Positions 32,716 through 41,870 are shown, counted from the first letter of the stretch. The stretch is 64,000 nt of DNA from Sphingomonas sp. Leaf230 (GCF_001421745.1 NZ_LMKW01000008.1:678763-742762), one strand, 5' to 3'. Notes: generated from the letters alone by a model not told the origin. Program-made: numbers and translations.

Positions 32716-34776
32716 ATGAACCGCATTCTCTCCAACGCCAGGGCGTCGGTCCTGCCGCTCGCGATCCTGCTGCTGGTCCTCGTCATGGTCGTGCCGATCC
32801 CGGCGTTCATGCTCGACATCTTCTTTGTGGCGAACATCGCGATCAGCCTCGCCGTGCTGATGGTCGCCTTGAACGCGCAGAAGCCGCTCGATTTCTCCGC
32901 CTTCCCGACCGTCCTCCTGTTCGCCACGCTCTTCCGCCTCGGCCTCAACGTCGCCTCGACCCGCATCGTGCTGGTCCACGGCCACGAGGGCGAGAGCGCG
33001 GCGGGCCACGTCATCGAGGCGTTCGGCACGTTCCTGATCGGCGGCGATTACGTCGTCGGCATCTTCGTCTTCGCGATCCTGATGATCATCAACATGATCG
33101 TCGTCACCAAGGGCGCCGGCCGCGTGTCCGAAGTCAGCGCGCGCTTCACGCTCGACGCACTCCCCGGCAAGCAGATGGCGATCGACGCCGATCTGAACGC
33201 CGGCCTCATCACCCCCGACGAAGCCAAGGCGCGCCGCGTCGAAGTCTCCACCGAAGCCGATTTCTACGGCTCGATGGACGGCTCGTCGAAGTTCGTGAAG
33301 GGCGATGCGGTCGCGGCGATGCTGATCCTCGCCGCCAACATCATCGGCGGCCTGATCCTCGGCCCCGTCAGCCACGGCATGACGATCGCCGATGCGGCGC
33401 ACAACTACATCCTGCTCGCGATCGGCGACGCGCTCGTCGCGCAGCTGCCGTCGCTGATGCTGTCGATCGCCGCCGCCTCGATCGTCACGCGCGTGACCTC
33501 CGACAAGGATCTCGCCGGCCAGATCGGCGGCCAGTTCGGGTCGCCCCGCACCTGGACGCCCGTCGCCGTCATCCTCGCGCTGCTCGGCATCCTCCCCGGC
33601 ATGCCGCACATGGTGATCCTGCCCGCCGCGGCGATCGCCGGGTTCGCCGCGTGGAAGCTCCGCCAGATCGAACGCCGCCCCGCCCCCGTCGTGGTCGTCC
33701 CCGTCGAGACGATCGACCAGTCGAAAATCGGCTGGGAAGAAGTCACCGATGGCATGCAGGTCAATCTCGACATCGGCTACGGCCTGGTGCCGCTCGCCGA
33801 CGAGCGTCGCGGGTCGCCGTTGATGAGCCGGATCACCGGTGTGCGTCGCCAGCTGTCGAAGGAACTTGGGTTCGTCGTGCCGCAGGTCCGCGTCCGCGAC
33901 GACATCAACCTCGCGCCCTACGTCTACCGCATCCTCGTCAACGGCGTCGTCGTCGGCGAGGACACCGTGTCGCCCGACGAGATGCTCGCGCTCGACACCG
34001 GGCAGGCGTTCGGCGACCTGTTCGGCAAGAAGGTCAAGGACCCGACCTTCGGGCTCGACGCGACCTGGGTCGATGCCAGCGATGCCGATGCCGCGACCGG
34101 GGCGGGCTATCTCGTGGTCGATCCCGGCACCGTGATGGCGACGCATCTCAACCATCTGCTCGGCCAGAACGCGGCCGAGCTGCTCGGCCAGGACGAAGTG
34201 CAGGCGCTGCTCGACGGCCTGAAGGAACGCGCCGCGCAGCTGGTCGCAGCACTCGCGCCGCTGCCGATCACGACGCTGACGCAGGTCCTGAAAGGCCTGC
34301 TCGCGGAGAACGTCCCGCTGAAGGAATTCCGGCGCATCGCCGGCGCGATCGCGGTGGCCGCGCAGCGCACGCAGGACGCCGAGGAGATCATCGAGACGAT
34401 CCGTCCCGAGCTCGGCGCGCTCATCATCCAGAAACTGTGCGGCGTGCGCGAACCGCTGCGCGTCATGACGTTGGAGGGTCAATTGGAAGGTCTGCTCGGC
34501 CAGGCGATGCGCGCCGATCAATCGCGCCGCCACGTCATCGAACCCGATCTCGGCCGCCGCATCGTCGAGGCGCTGCAACGCGCCGCCGAACCGCTGATCG
34601 CCGAAGCGAAGCCGTTCGCGCTTGTCGTCCAGCCGACCATCCGCATCGCCATCCGCAAGCTGGTGAAGACGTGCCTGCCCGATACGCCGGTAATGTCGTT
34701 CTTCGAGGTGCCGGAGGAGAAGGCGGTCGAAGTCGTCGCCGTCATCGGCGCCTCCCAACAGGCGCTGGCCGCATGA
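32716..34776 (+). CDS. flhA: Flagellar export gate protein FlhA
   Basis: The 686-residue protein has about eight N-terminal helices (residues ~10-320) and a large cytoplasmic domain. The FHIPEP-family signature lies near residues 134-165: GAGRVSEVSARFTLDALPGKQMAIDADLNAG. The C-terminal domain forms the nonameric ring that docks chaperone-substrate complexes. It starts 3 bases after slt and overlaps fliA as ATGA. Confidence 0.97.
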   Translation: MNRILSNARASVLPLAILLLVLVMVVPIPAFMLDIFFVANIAISLAVLMVALNAQKPLDFSAFPTVLLFATLFRLGLNVASTRIVLVHGHEGESAAGHVIEAFGTFLIGGDYVVGIFVFAILMIINMIVVTKGAGRVSEVSARFTLDALPGKQMAIDADLNAGLITPDEAKARRVEVSTEADFYGSMDGSSKFVKGDAVAAMLILAANIIGGLILGPVSHGMTIADAAHNYILLAIGDALVAQLPSLMLSIAAASIVTRVTSDKDLAGQIGGQFGSPRTWTPVAVILALLGILPGMPHMVILPAAAIAGFAAWKLRQIERRPAPVVVVPVETIDQSKIGWEEVTDGMQVNLDIGYGLVPLADERRGSPLMSRITGVRRQLSKELGFVVPQVRVRDDINLAPYVYRILVNGVVVGEDTVSPDEMLALDTGQAFGDLFGKKVKDPTFGLDATWVDASDADAATGAGYLVVDPGTVMATHLNHLLGQNAAELLGQDEVQALLDGLKERAAQLVAALAPLPITTLTQVLKGLLAENVPLKEFRRIAGAIAVAAQRTQDAEEIIETIRPELGALIIQKLCGVREPLRVMTLEGQLEGLLGQAMRADQSRRHVIEPDLGRRIVEALQRAAEPLIAEAKPFALVVQPTIRIAIRKLVKTCLPDTPVMSFFEVPEEKAVEVVAVIGASQQALAA

Positions 34777-35537
34777 GCGCCCTCCCGATGCGCTGCGCGT
34801 TCGCGGATGCGCAGCCCTTCACCGGCCAACCCCTCACCTATCGCCCACACCAACGCCCCGGCGGCGACGCCGACCAGTTGGTGAAACAGCACCTCCCGCT
34901 GGTCCGCCGGATCGCCTGGCACGTCCACGGCAGCATGAGCAGCAGCGTCGAAGTCGAGGACCTGATCCAGGTCGGCCTCGTGGCGCTGGTCGAAGCCGCC
35001 GCGAATTTCGACGAACGGGGCATGCCGTTCAAGACCTACCTCATCACCCGCCTGCGCGGCAGCATGATCGACGAACTTCGCCGTCAGGCCACGAGCACGC
35101 GCGGCGCGATGCGTCGCCGTCGCCAATACGCAGAGGCGATCAGCACGCTAACCGCCCGCACGGGCAAGGCTCCAGGAGAAGACATGATCGCGCAGCACAT
35201 CGGCGTCACGATCGAAAAACTCCGCACCGACTACGTCACCGCCGACGCGATCCGCTTCGACTCGATCGACGAGATGTACGCGGACGACCTGCCCTGGTTC
35301 GCCGACGACACGCCGGACGCATTCGAGCAACTCGCCGACAACGACATGCGCGAGGCCTTGATCAAGGCGATCACCGCGCTCCCCGAACGCGAGGCGCAGG
35401 TGATCCAGCTCTATTACGTCGAAGAACTCAACCTCGAGGAGATCGGCGAAGTCTTCGGCGTCGGCTCAGCGCGGGTCTGCCAGATCAAGGCATCGGCGCA
35501 CGCCAAGCTGAAAAAAGCCCTCGCCCGCCAGCTATAA
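34773..35537 (+). CDS. fliA: RNA polymerase sigma factor FliA (sigma28)
   Basis: The protein has 254 residues from the ATG at 34773 inside an ATGA overlap with flhA; the much longer open frame upstream is out of phase with the real genes. Region 2 carries LIQVGLVALVEAAANFD and FKTYLITRLRGSMIDELRR. Region 4 carries LNLEEIGEVFGVGSARVCQIKASAHAKLKKAL. It directs late flagellar genes, here very likely flgM and flagellin, whose promoters fit its consensus. It is read from the sigma54 promoter at 31816, which sets the order of the cascade. Confidence 0.95.
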   Translation: MSALPMRCAFADAQPFTGQPLTYRPHQRPGGDADQLVKQHLPLVRRIAWHVHGSMSSSVEVEDLIQVGLVALVEAAANFDERGMPFKTYLITRLRGSMIDELRRQATSTRGAMRRRRQYAEAISTLTARTGKAPGEDMIAQHIGVTIEKLRTDYVTADAIRFDSIDEMYADDLPWFADDTPDAFEQLADNDMREALIKAITALPEREAQVIQLYYVEELNLEEIGEVFGVGSARVCQIKASAHAKLKKALARQL

Positions 35538-35543
35538 CGCCCC

Positions 35544-35960
35544 TCAGCCGTTCGAACCGGGCGGCACCGGCGCATGAAATGGCGCGGCACGGCACCTGGC
35601 CGTAGCGCTCCGCGTGACGCTCCCGAGTAGCCGAATGACCTGATGGTCGACCAGCATCGCGGTCCTCCGATCGAACGTCATCAGTCGAGTCTGACTGCTT
35701 TCCCGTACGTCCGCGAGCTTGATCGGATCGGACGCGCGGTCGCTGATCGCATAGGTCTGTTCGGGCCCGCACGCCGCGTAGCAATAATAGCCCGCGGCCA
35801 GATCGGCGCTGAATGTCAGCGTGTAGGGAACGACCCTTGGCGCATTGCCGCCTGCCCGGATGGTTTCCGTGCCGTTGCACCGCTCGCCGATCCGGGCTTG
35901 TCCAAAAGCAGCGGTCGATCCGAGGATCGCGAGCGTGATCGCACCGATCGCGTGTCTCAT
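35544..35960 (-). CDS. Secreted protein of unknown function
   Basis: The protein has 138 residues from the ATG at 35960 with GAGG 8 bases upstream; the frame is open further but without a better start. Residues 1-20 (MRHAIGAITLAILGSTAAFG) are a Sec signal peptide. The mature part has four cysteines and a central YTLTFSADLAAGYYCYAACGPEQTY segment. No family was recognised. It is convergent with fliA (stops 6 bases apart), so it may be unrelated to motility. Confidence 0.65.
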   Translation of the reverse strand: MRHAIGAITLAILGSTAAFGQARIGERCNGTETIRAGGNAPRVVPYTLTFSADLAAGYYCYAACGPEQTYAISDRASDPIKLADVRESSQTRLMTFDRRTAMLVDHQVIRLLGSVTRSATARCRAAPFHAPVPPGSNG

Positions 35961-36088
35961 GGTTATCGCCTCGCCCGTGTGATCGACGTGCAAACGTAAT
36001 CCCGTGCCGCGCCGTCCGCCAATGACAATAGCGTCACCGAGCGCCTTCCGCGACGCCGCCCCGACCACGATGACGCGAATAAGAACGC

Positions 36089-36120
36089 AAAACCCCGGCA
36101 GCCATCGGCCACCGGGGTTT
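36089..36120 (-). terminator. Intrinsic terminator of flagellin
   Basis: On the minus strand AAACCCCGG pairs with CCGGGGTTT across a 13-base loop and runs into TTTT. It lies about 80 bases after the flagellin stop. Two further hairpins lie between it and the gene (GCCTCGC/GCGAGGC at 36125-36143, and a GGCACCG/CGGTGCC pair at about 36156-36197). Confidence 0.85.
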
Positions 36121-36199
36121 CATGCCGCCTCGCGGGAAGCGAGGCGGGTCCGACCGGCACCGTCACCCTGCGGGGGGCTGGTGCCGGTGCCGGTCCGGA

Positions 36200-37237
36200 T
36201 TAACCCAGAAGCTTCAGCACGCTCTGCTGGCTCTGGTTCGCCTGGCTCAGCATCGCGGTGGATGCCTGGCTCAGGATCTGTGCTTTGGCGAGCGCGGTCG
36301 TCTCTGCCGAGAAGTCAGCGTCCTCGATACGGCTCTTGGCGTCCGACAGGTTGGTCGAGTTGGACGTCAGGTTGTTGACCGCCGACTGAAGCTGGTTCTG
36401 GGTCGCGCCCAGGTCGGCGCGGCGGCCGGCGATCGTCGACAGTGCGGAGTCGTAGTTCTCGAGCGTGGCGCCGGCCACCGACGTACCGGTGTCCGAGACG
36501 ACGCTGCCGAGGGCGGTCGTCAGGCTGCTGCCGAGGTTCATGCTGATCTTGTCCGACGTGTTTGCGCCGGCCTGGATCGACACGACACCGGTGCCTGCCT
36601 TGTAATCGGCCGACTGCGGGGTGACGACGGCAGCCTTGTAATCGGCGGACGCCGCCTTGTAGTCAGCAGACGCAGCCTTGTAGTCGTCCGACGGAGCCAC
36701 ATAACCCTGATCGCCTGAGTTTCCGCCCGATCCTGCCGTACCGACCTGCGCCGTGCCGACCTGCGCCGTACCGACCTGCTTCGAGACGGTGACCGCTGCG
36801 GTGCCGACCTGGCCAGCCGTGCCGTCGAACAGCTTCTGGCCGTTGAACGCGGTGTTCGACAGGACGTTGTTGATCTGCTTGGCGAGCGAGTTCTGCTCGG
36901 TCGTGATGTTGGCGACATCGCTGGCCGAATAGGTGCCGTTGGTCTTCTGGACCTCAAGCTCGCGCATGCGCTGCAAGTTGTTCGTGACCTCGTCGAGCGC
37001 GCCCTCCGCGGTCTGCGCCATCGAGATGCCGTCGTTGGCGTTGCGGATGCCCTGGTTCATGCCCTTGATCTGCGACGTCATCGACGACGAGATGGCGAGG
37101 CCGGCGGCGTCGTCCTTGGCCGAATTGATGCGCTTGCCGGTCGACAGGCGCTCCATCGAGGTCGCGAGCAGGTTGGATGCCTTGGTCGATGCATTGGCGG
37201 ACCGAAGCGCCGAGATGTTGGTACCGATGACAGTCAT
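36200..37237 (-). CDS. fliC: Flagellin
   Basis: The protein has 345 residues from the ATG at 37237 with GGAG 8 bases upstream; the open extension to 37405 is promoter DNA. The conserved D0/D1 ends are [17 protein letters not shown]...[28 protein letters not shown] and [44 protein letters not shown]. The middle is unusual: three QVGTA units and four (S)ADYKAA-type units in tandem, encoded by 15-base and 21-base repeats. It is read from a FliA-type promoter at 37306-37332. Confidence 0.95.
   Translation of the reverse strand: MTVIGTNISALRSANASTKASNLLATSMERLSTGKRINSAKDDAAGLAISSSMTSQIKGMNQGIRNANDGISMAQTAEGALDEVTNNLQRMRELEVQKTNGTYSASDVANITTEQNSLAKQINNVLSNTAFNGQKLFDGTAGQVGTAAVTVSKQVGTAQVGTAQVGTAGSGGNSGDQGYVAPSDDYKAASADYKAASADYKAAVVTPQSADYKAGTGVVSIQAGANTSDKISMNLGSSLTTALGSVVSDTGTSVAGATLENYDSALSTIAGRRADLGATQNQLQSAVNNLTSNSTNLSDAKSRIEDADFSAETTALAKAQILSQASTAMLSQANQSQQSVLKLLG
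36592..36692. repeat. 21-base tandem repeats inside flagellin
   Basis: Three adjacent 21-base units (36630-36650, 36651-36671, 36672-36692) plus a related unit displaced by 16 bases (36592-36613) encode repeated SADYKAA segments of the exposed domain. The units differ by a few substitutions and keep the reading frame. Confidence 0.85.
36735..36779. repeat. 15-base tandem repeats inside flagellin
   Basis: Three adjacent copies of GCCGTACCGACCTGC (the middle one with one change) encode QVGTA units on the minus strand. They lie next to the 21-base repeats in the variable centre of the gene. Confidence 0.88.
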
Positions 37238-37305
37238 TGCGAAATCTCCGTGATCTTCGACGATCCGCGCCGCCCCCATGGCGAAGTGCCGATCCGTCAA
37301 TGTGG

Positions 37306-37332
37306 GTAACGGCCGGTTCGGGACGGACTTAA
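37306..37332 (-). promoter_or_regulatory. FliA (sigma28) promoter of flagellin
   Basis: On the minus strand TTAA (37332-37329) and GCCGTTAC (37313-37306) are spaced by exactly 15 bases, close to TAAA-N15-GCCGATAA and matching the flgM promoter. It is about 69 bases upstream of the flagellin ATG. Confidence 0.78.
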
Positions 37333-37445
37333 GCGAAAAAATGCAGCCGGGACCGGGCCTCGCATGCGCCCGTACGTGTGCTCGCGCGCGCGTTCGTGTG
37401 CGCAAACGCGCGCCAGTGTGCCCGCGGAGACGCGCCCGGAAATAA

Positions 37446-37463
37446 TCTGCCGGGGGCGGCAGA
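37446..37463. promoter_or_regulatory. Inverted repeat ahead of the sigma54 activator gene
   Basis: TCTGCCG-N4-CGGCAGA is a perfect 7-base inverted repeat 58 bases before the activator's ATG. Its core (TGCCG/CGGCA) matches the half sites upstream of flgB but in the opposite arrangement. It could be an autoregulatory site; there is no direct evidence. Confidence 0.4.
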
Positions 37464-37521
37464 GTTTAACCGCGCGTTTACCACCAGTGCGGCATTCCCC
37501 GAATCGTTCAGGGGGCACTCA

Positions 37522-38820
37522 ATGCGTTCAATTTTTCCATCGGCCGCAGTCACTTCGCGGAAATATGCGCTCGTTTCGTCGTTGCGCGCGCAGGGCTTCG
37601 GCGTGGGCTCGTTCGAAACCGCGCAGCCGGGTGCGAACGACCTGTTCCTGGTCGCCGACGGCGAAGGCATTGCCGCCCCTGCCCGCACCGTCGTGATCGG
37701 TTGCGAAGGTCGCGAAGTGACCCCGTCGCGCAGCGGTTCGCCGGCTCGGATCAGCTTTGCCGCCGAGGATACAGCCGTCGGCAACGGCTTCGCGCGCGCC
37801 CTGATCGGTGGGCCGGACATGCCGACCGCCGCCGACCCCGAATCGCTCGCGCTGCTCGCCTTGGCCGAGCGCGTCGCTGCTGCCGACATCACCGTGCTGA
37901 TCAACGGCCCGACCGGCACCGGCAAGGAAGTCCTCGCCCGCGCCATCCACAATGGCTCCGCGCGGAAGGACAAGCCGTTCATCGCGATCAACTGCGCCGC
38001 GCTACCCGAATCGATGCTCGAGGCGCTGCTGTTCGGTCACCAGAAGGGCGCGTTCACCGGTGCGTCGTCAGGCGGCGACGGGTTCTTCCGCGCAGCCAAT
38101 GGCGGCACGATTTTGCTCGACGAGATCGCCGAGATGCCGCTGCAACTGCAGGCGAAACTGCTCCGCGTGTTGCAAGAGCGCGAGGTCGTGCCGCTGGGCG
38201 CCTCGGTGCCGCAGCCGATCGACGTCCGCGTCATCGCCTGCGCCAACCGCGACCTCCACGCCGAAGTCGCCGCCGGCCGCTTCCGCGCCGATCTCTATTA
38301 CCGCCTCGCCGTGTTCCCGCTCGCGACCAAGTCGCTGGCCGAACGCCCGCAGGACATTCCTGCGCTCGCCGCGACGCTGATCCTGCGTCATGCCGGCAAC
38401 CGCAACGTCATCCCCTGGCCGAGCCATGCGGCGATCGAGCAGCTCATGCTGCACGACTGGCCGGGCAACGTCCGCGAGTTGGAGAACGTGATCCAGCGCG
38501 CGCTGCTGTTCTGCGGCGGCGATACGATCGAGGCGAACCACATCGTGTTCGACCGCCCGGTGACGATGACGTTCCAGCGCAGTGCGCCGGTCGTGCAGAT
38601 CGCGCCGGTCGCACCGAGCGAGCCCGAAACCTTGGGCAACATCGTCCAGATGAGCGAGTTCGCGGCAATCCGCGAGACGCTCAAGGCGTGCAACGGCAGC
38701 CGGATCGAGACCGCCAAGCGCCTCGGCATCTCCGAACGCACGCTGCGCTATCGCCTCGCCAAGGCGCGCGAGCAGGGTGACGACATCGGCAGCGTCCAGA
38801 ACTGGGCAGCCTCGGCATGA
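37522..38820 (+). CDS. Sigma54-dependent flagellar activator (FleQ/FlbD-like)
   Basis: The protein has 432 residues from the ATG at 37522 with GGGGG 7 bases upstream; the frame is open further to 37378 through promoter-like DNA. The N-terminal ~100 residues show no receiver Asp pocket, so phosphorylation control is unlikely. The AAA+ domain has Walker A GPTGTGKE (129-136), the sigma54-contacting GAFTGA loop (176-181) and TILLDEIAEMP (196-206). A C-terminal Fis-type helix-turn-helix spans ~385-412. It heads the long fli operon, overlapping fliE as ATGA, and should activate the three sigma54 promoters in this window. Confidence 0.9.
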   Translation: MRSIFPSAAVTSRKYALVSSLRAQGFGVGSFETAQPGANDLFLVADGEGIAAPARTVVIGCEGREVTPSRSGSPARISFAAEDTAVGNGFARALIGGPDMPTAADPESLALLALAERVAAADITVLINGPTGTGKEVLARAIHNGSARKDKPFIAINCAALPESMLEALLFGHQKGAFTGASSGGDGFFRAANGGTILLDEIAEMPLQLQAKLLRVLQEREVVPLGASVPQPIDVRVIACANRDLHAEVAAGRFRADLYYRLAVFPLATKSLAERPQDIPALAATLILRHAGNRNVIPWPSHAAIEQLMLHDWPGNVRELENVIQRALLFCGGDTIEANHIVFDRPVTMTFQRSAPVVQIAPVAPSEPETLGNIVQMSEFAAIRETLKACNGSRIETAKRLGISERTLRYRLAKAREQGDDIGSVQNWAASA

Positions 38821-39179
38821 GCGGCGTCTCAGGCATCGGTGGCGGCGCGATGAGCGTCGACCGCGTGATGGCGCTGCGTTCGCAAATACTCGAACGCAAC
38901 CAGGCGCTCTCGCGTGCTGGGGCGGCCGGGAATGTCACGCCGACCGAGACGGTCAAGCCGACCAGCTTCGCCGACTCGATGGAAACCGCGCTGAAGAGCG
39001 TCAACGACGGCCAGACCCAGGCCGCCAAGCTCAGCGAAAGCTATGAGCGCGGCGAGACGGTCGACATCGCGAAGGTGATGCTCGCCCGCCAGCAGGCGTC
39101 GGTCGGGTTCGAGGCGACGTTGCAGGTCCGCAACAAGCTGCTGTCCGCGTACAAGGATATCATGAGCATGCCGGTCTGA
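38817..39179 (+). CDS. fliE: Hook-basal body protein FliE
   Basis: The 120-residue protein has SFADSMETALKSVNDGQTQAAKLSESYERGETVDIAKVMLARQQASVGFEATLQVRNKLLSAYKDIMSMPV, the full FliE core. It links the MS ring to the rod. ATG 38817 overlaps the activator stop; an internal ATG at 38850 is a possible alternative start. Confidence 0.94.
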   Translation: MSGVSGIGGGAMSVDRVMALRSQILERNQALSRAGAAGNVTPTETVKPTSFADSMETALKSVNDGQTQAAKLSESYERGETVDIAKVMLARQQASVGFEATLQVRNKLLSAYKDIMSMPV

Positions 39180-39180
39180 C

Positions 39181-40851
39181 ATGAGCACCGCACTCATCCC
39201 CGCATCCGGCGCGACCGAACGGTTCGCCAACCCCCTCCAGCAGATCAAGGGTGCGTTCGCGCAGCCCGCGGTCCGCCGTTCGCTGCCGATGGCGCTGATG
39301 GTCGGGCTCATCGCCGCCGCCGCGCTCGCATGGATGAGCCTGTCGACGCCGACGCAGAAAACGCTGTTCAGCGGCCTGCCCGATTCCGACAAGGCCGCGG
39401 TCACGTCCGCGCTGACGACGGCCAACATCAAGAGCCATATCGACGAAGGCACCGGCGCGCTGACCGTCGGCGAGGACGATTACAGCCGTGCGAAGATGCT
39501 GCTCGCGGGCCAGGGCCTGCCGAAAGCAGCGCCGGGCGGGTATGCGATCCTCGACCAGCTGCCGATGGGCGTTTCGCGCGCGGTCGAAGGGGAACGTCTC
39601 CGCCAGGCACGCGAGTCCGAGATGGCGAAGTCGATCGAGGAGATCGATGCGGTCGCCGAGGCGCGCGTGCATCTGGCGATGCCCGAAGCCTCCGTGTTCG
39701 TCCGCGACAACGCTGCGCCGTCGGCATCGGTGATCCTGAAACTCCAGGGCGGCCGCTCGCTGAGCGATGCGCAGGTCAGCTCGATCATCAACCTCGTCGC
39801 CTCGTCGGTGCCGGGGATGAAGCCCGAGGCGGTGACGATCGTCGACCAGATGGGCGCGCTGCTTACCAAGGCCGGCGGCAACGACGGCGCCGGTGCGGCC
39901 AGCGACGCGCGGATCGATATCCAGCGCCGCGTCGAGGACAAGTATCGCACGCAGCTGATCGCGCTGCTGACGCCGTTGGTCGGCGCGGGCAATTTCACCG
40001 CCGAGGTGCAGGCCGACGTCAATCTCGACGAGAGCCAGGCGACGCGCGAAAGCTACGAGAAGCAGGGCGTGCTGCGCGCCGAGACGGGCAACTGGACCGG
40101 CAACCAGAAGGACGGCGCCGCCGGTGCGCCCGGTGGTATTCCGGGCGCACTGAGCAACACGCCGCCTGCCGCGAGTACGCTGTCGACGCCACAGCCCGCT
40201 ACAGGCAATCCGGGTACCGCCGCACAGCCGGTCGCCGGTGGCCCTGCCCCCGACGCGATGAAGCAGTCCGACCAGTATCAGCGCGCCTACGACCTCGGCC
40301 GCGAAGTGTCGGTCACGCGCGCTACGCCGGGCGGGGTAAAGCGTCTTTCGGTCGCCGTCCTACTCCGCGATCCCGAAAAGGGCCGCCGTACCGCGATGGA
40401 GATCAACCAGATCAGCGATCTCGTGAAAAGCGCGGTCGGCTTCGACCAGGCGCGCAACGACAACGTCACGGTCATCAGCCGCAAGTTCGCCGGCGCCGAC
40501 GCCACCGCGACCAGCGGCCCGGCGTGGTACGACAATGCCTGGCTGCCGGTGCTCGCGCGCAACGGGACCGCGATCCTGATCGCGCTGCTGGTCCTGCTGC
40601 TCGGTGTCCGCCCGATCGCCAAGGCGCTGATGAAGAAGCGCGACGATGCCGGCACGCGCCCCGCGCTTGGCCAGCCGATCGGCGCAGCGAACGTCGACGG
40701 CATGGCGGTTGCAGCCCCCGTCAGCCTCGACCAGCTCGAGAACACGCGCGGCTATGACGATCGGATCGGTGCGGTCCGCGGCTTCACCCGCGACAATCCG
40801 ACGCGCGCAGCACTGGCCGTTCGCGACATGATCAAGGCCGACGCGAAGTGA
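39181..40851 (+). CDS. fliF: Flagellar MS-ring protein FliF
   Basis: The 556-residue protein has an N-terminal helix (about residues 38-58), a periplasmic ring domain with QKTLFSGLPDSDKAAV, RQARESEMAKSIEEIDAVAEARVHLAMPE and VDQMGALLT, and a second helix near residues 460-480. The C-terminal tail binds FliG. A Pro/Ala/Gly-rich loop lies near 310-360. FliF forms the inner-membrane platform of the flagellum. It starts one base after fliE and overlaps fliG. Confidence 0.96.
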   Translation: MSTALIPASGATERFANPLQQIKGAFAQPAVRRSLPMALMVGLIAAAALAWMSLSTPTQKTLFSGLPDSDKAAVTSALTTANIKSHIDEGTGALTVGEDDYSRAKMLLAGQGLPKAAPGGYAILDQLPMGVSRAVEGERLRQARESEMAKSIEEIDAVAEARVHLAMPEASVFVRDNAAPSASVILKLQGGRSLSDAQVSSIINLVASSVPGMKPEAVTIVDQMGALLTKAGGNDGAGAASDARIDIQRRVEDKYRTQLIALLTPLVGAGNFTAEVQADVNLDESQATRESYEKQGVLRAETGNWTGNQKDGAAGAPGGIPGALSNTPPAASTLSTPQPATGNPGTAAQPVAGGPAPDAMKQSDQYQRAYDLGREVSVTRATPGGVKRLSVAVLLRDPEKGRRTAMEINQISDLVKSAVGFDQARNDNVTVISRKFAGADATATSGPAWYDNAWLPVLARNGTAILIALLVLLLGVRPIAKALMKKRDDAGTRPALGQPIGAANVDGMAVAAPVSLDQLENTRGYDDRIGAVRGFTRDNPTRAALAVRDMIKADAK

Positions 40852-41870
40852 GCGAAGTCGGCCCCAGTGCTATTGGCCGCACCTACACCGGCGTCGAACG
40901 CGCCGCGGTGCTGATGATGCTCGTCGGCGAGGAAGAGGCCGCTGCCATCCTCCAGAAGCTGGAGCCCGAAGAGGTGCGCCAGCTCGGCGCGGCGATGTTC
41001 AAGGTCGCCGATGTCTCCGAGCAGGAAGTCGAGGACGTGCTCGACGATTTCGTCGGTCGCGCTCGCGAGCGCACCGCGATCGGTTTCGACCCACGTCCGC
41101 AGATCGAGGCGGTGATGAACCGCGCGCTCGGCCCCGAAAAGGCGGAGAGCGTGCTCGCGCGCATCACCCCGCCGGAAGCCGCGTGCGAACTCGAACTGCT
41201 CGACTGGCTCGAAGCGACCGAGATCGCCGCGATGATCGAGAAGGAGCATCCGCAGATCGCGGCGGTGCTGATCGCCAATCTCGACGCGTCGATCGGCGGC
41301 CAGGTGCTCGAGCTGCTGCCCGACGCGGTTCAGCCCGATATCCTCCACCGCATCGCCCGGCTCGGACCGATCACGCCCGAGGCGGTCGAGACGTTGAAGG
41401 TCGTGCTCGCCAACCGCACCGCCTCCGCACCCGGTGCTGCCGGCGTCACGCTGGGCGGCACGCGCGAGGCCGCCAAGATTCTGTCCGGCGCGCGCAAAGC
41501 GACCGAACAGCGCGTCATGCCGAAACTGTTCAAGATCGACCGCGAAGTGGCCAAGGCGATCGAGGAGGCGATGTTCGTCTTCGATAACCTGCTCGAACTC
41601 GACGACAAGAACCTGGGTACGCTGATCCGCAACGTCGACAGCGAGATCCTGACTAAGTCGCTCAAGGGCGTCGACGAAAGCATCCGCAACCGTTTCCTCG
41701 GCTGCATGTCGGCGCGCGCCGCCGACGGCATCCGCGACGAGATGGAAGCGCGTGGACCGATGAAGCTCGCCGAGGTGCTCGAAGCGCAAAAGGCGATGAT
41801 CGCGATCGCGCGCGGGCTGGGCAAGGACGGCACGATCCAGATGGGCGGGGGGGAAGACGATTATGTCTAA
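40848..41870 (+). CDS. fliG: Flagellar motor switch protein FliG
   Basis: The 340-residue protein has YTGVERAAVLMMLVGEEEAAAILQKLEPEEVRQLGAAM at the N-terminus (FliF binding). The middle-domain motif EHPQIAAVLIANLD and the C-terminal torque domain with DLLELDDKNLGTLIRNVDSEILTKSLKG follow. It transmits torque from the MotAB stators to the rotor. The gene begins with GTG at 40848, which overlaps the fliF stop (GTGA). Confidence 0.96.
   Translation: MSEVGPSAIGRTYTGVERAAVLMMLVGEEEAAAILQKLEPEEVRQLGAAMFKVADVSEQEVEDVLDDFVGRARERTAIGFDPRPQIEAVMNRALGPEKAESVLARITPPEAACELELLDWLEATEIAAMIEKEHPQIAAVLIANLDASIGGQVLELLPDAVQPDILHRIARLGPITPEAVETLKVVLANRTASAPGAAGVTLGGTREAAKILSGARKATEQRVMPKLFKIDREVAKAIEEAMFVFDNLLELDDKNLGTLIRNVDSEILTKSLKGVDESIRNRFLGCMSARAADGIRDEMEARGPMKLAEVLEAQKAMIAIARGLGKDGTIQMGGGEDDYV

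Noticed and set aside
32091..35537. Open frame of 1148 codons on the plus strand
   Set aside because: The first ~890 codons run out of frame through slt and flhA. Only the last 254 codons are real and are annotated as fliA from 34773.
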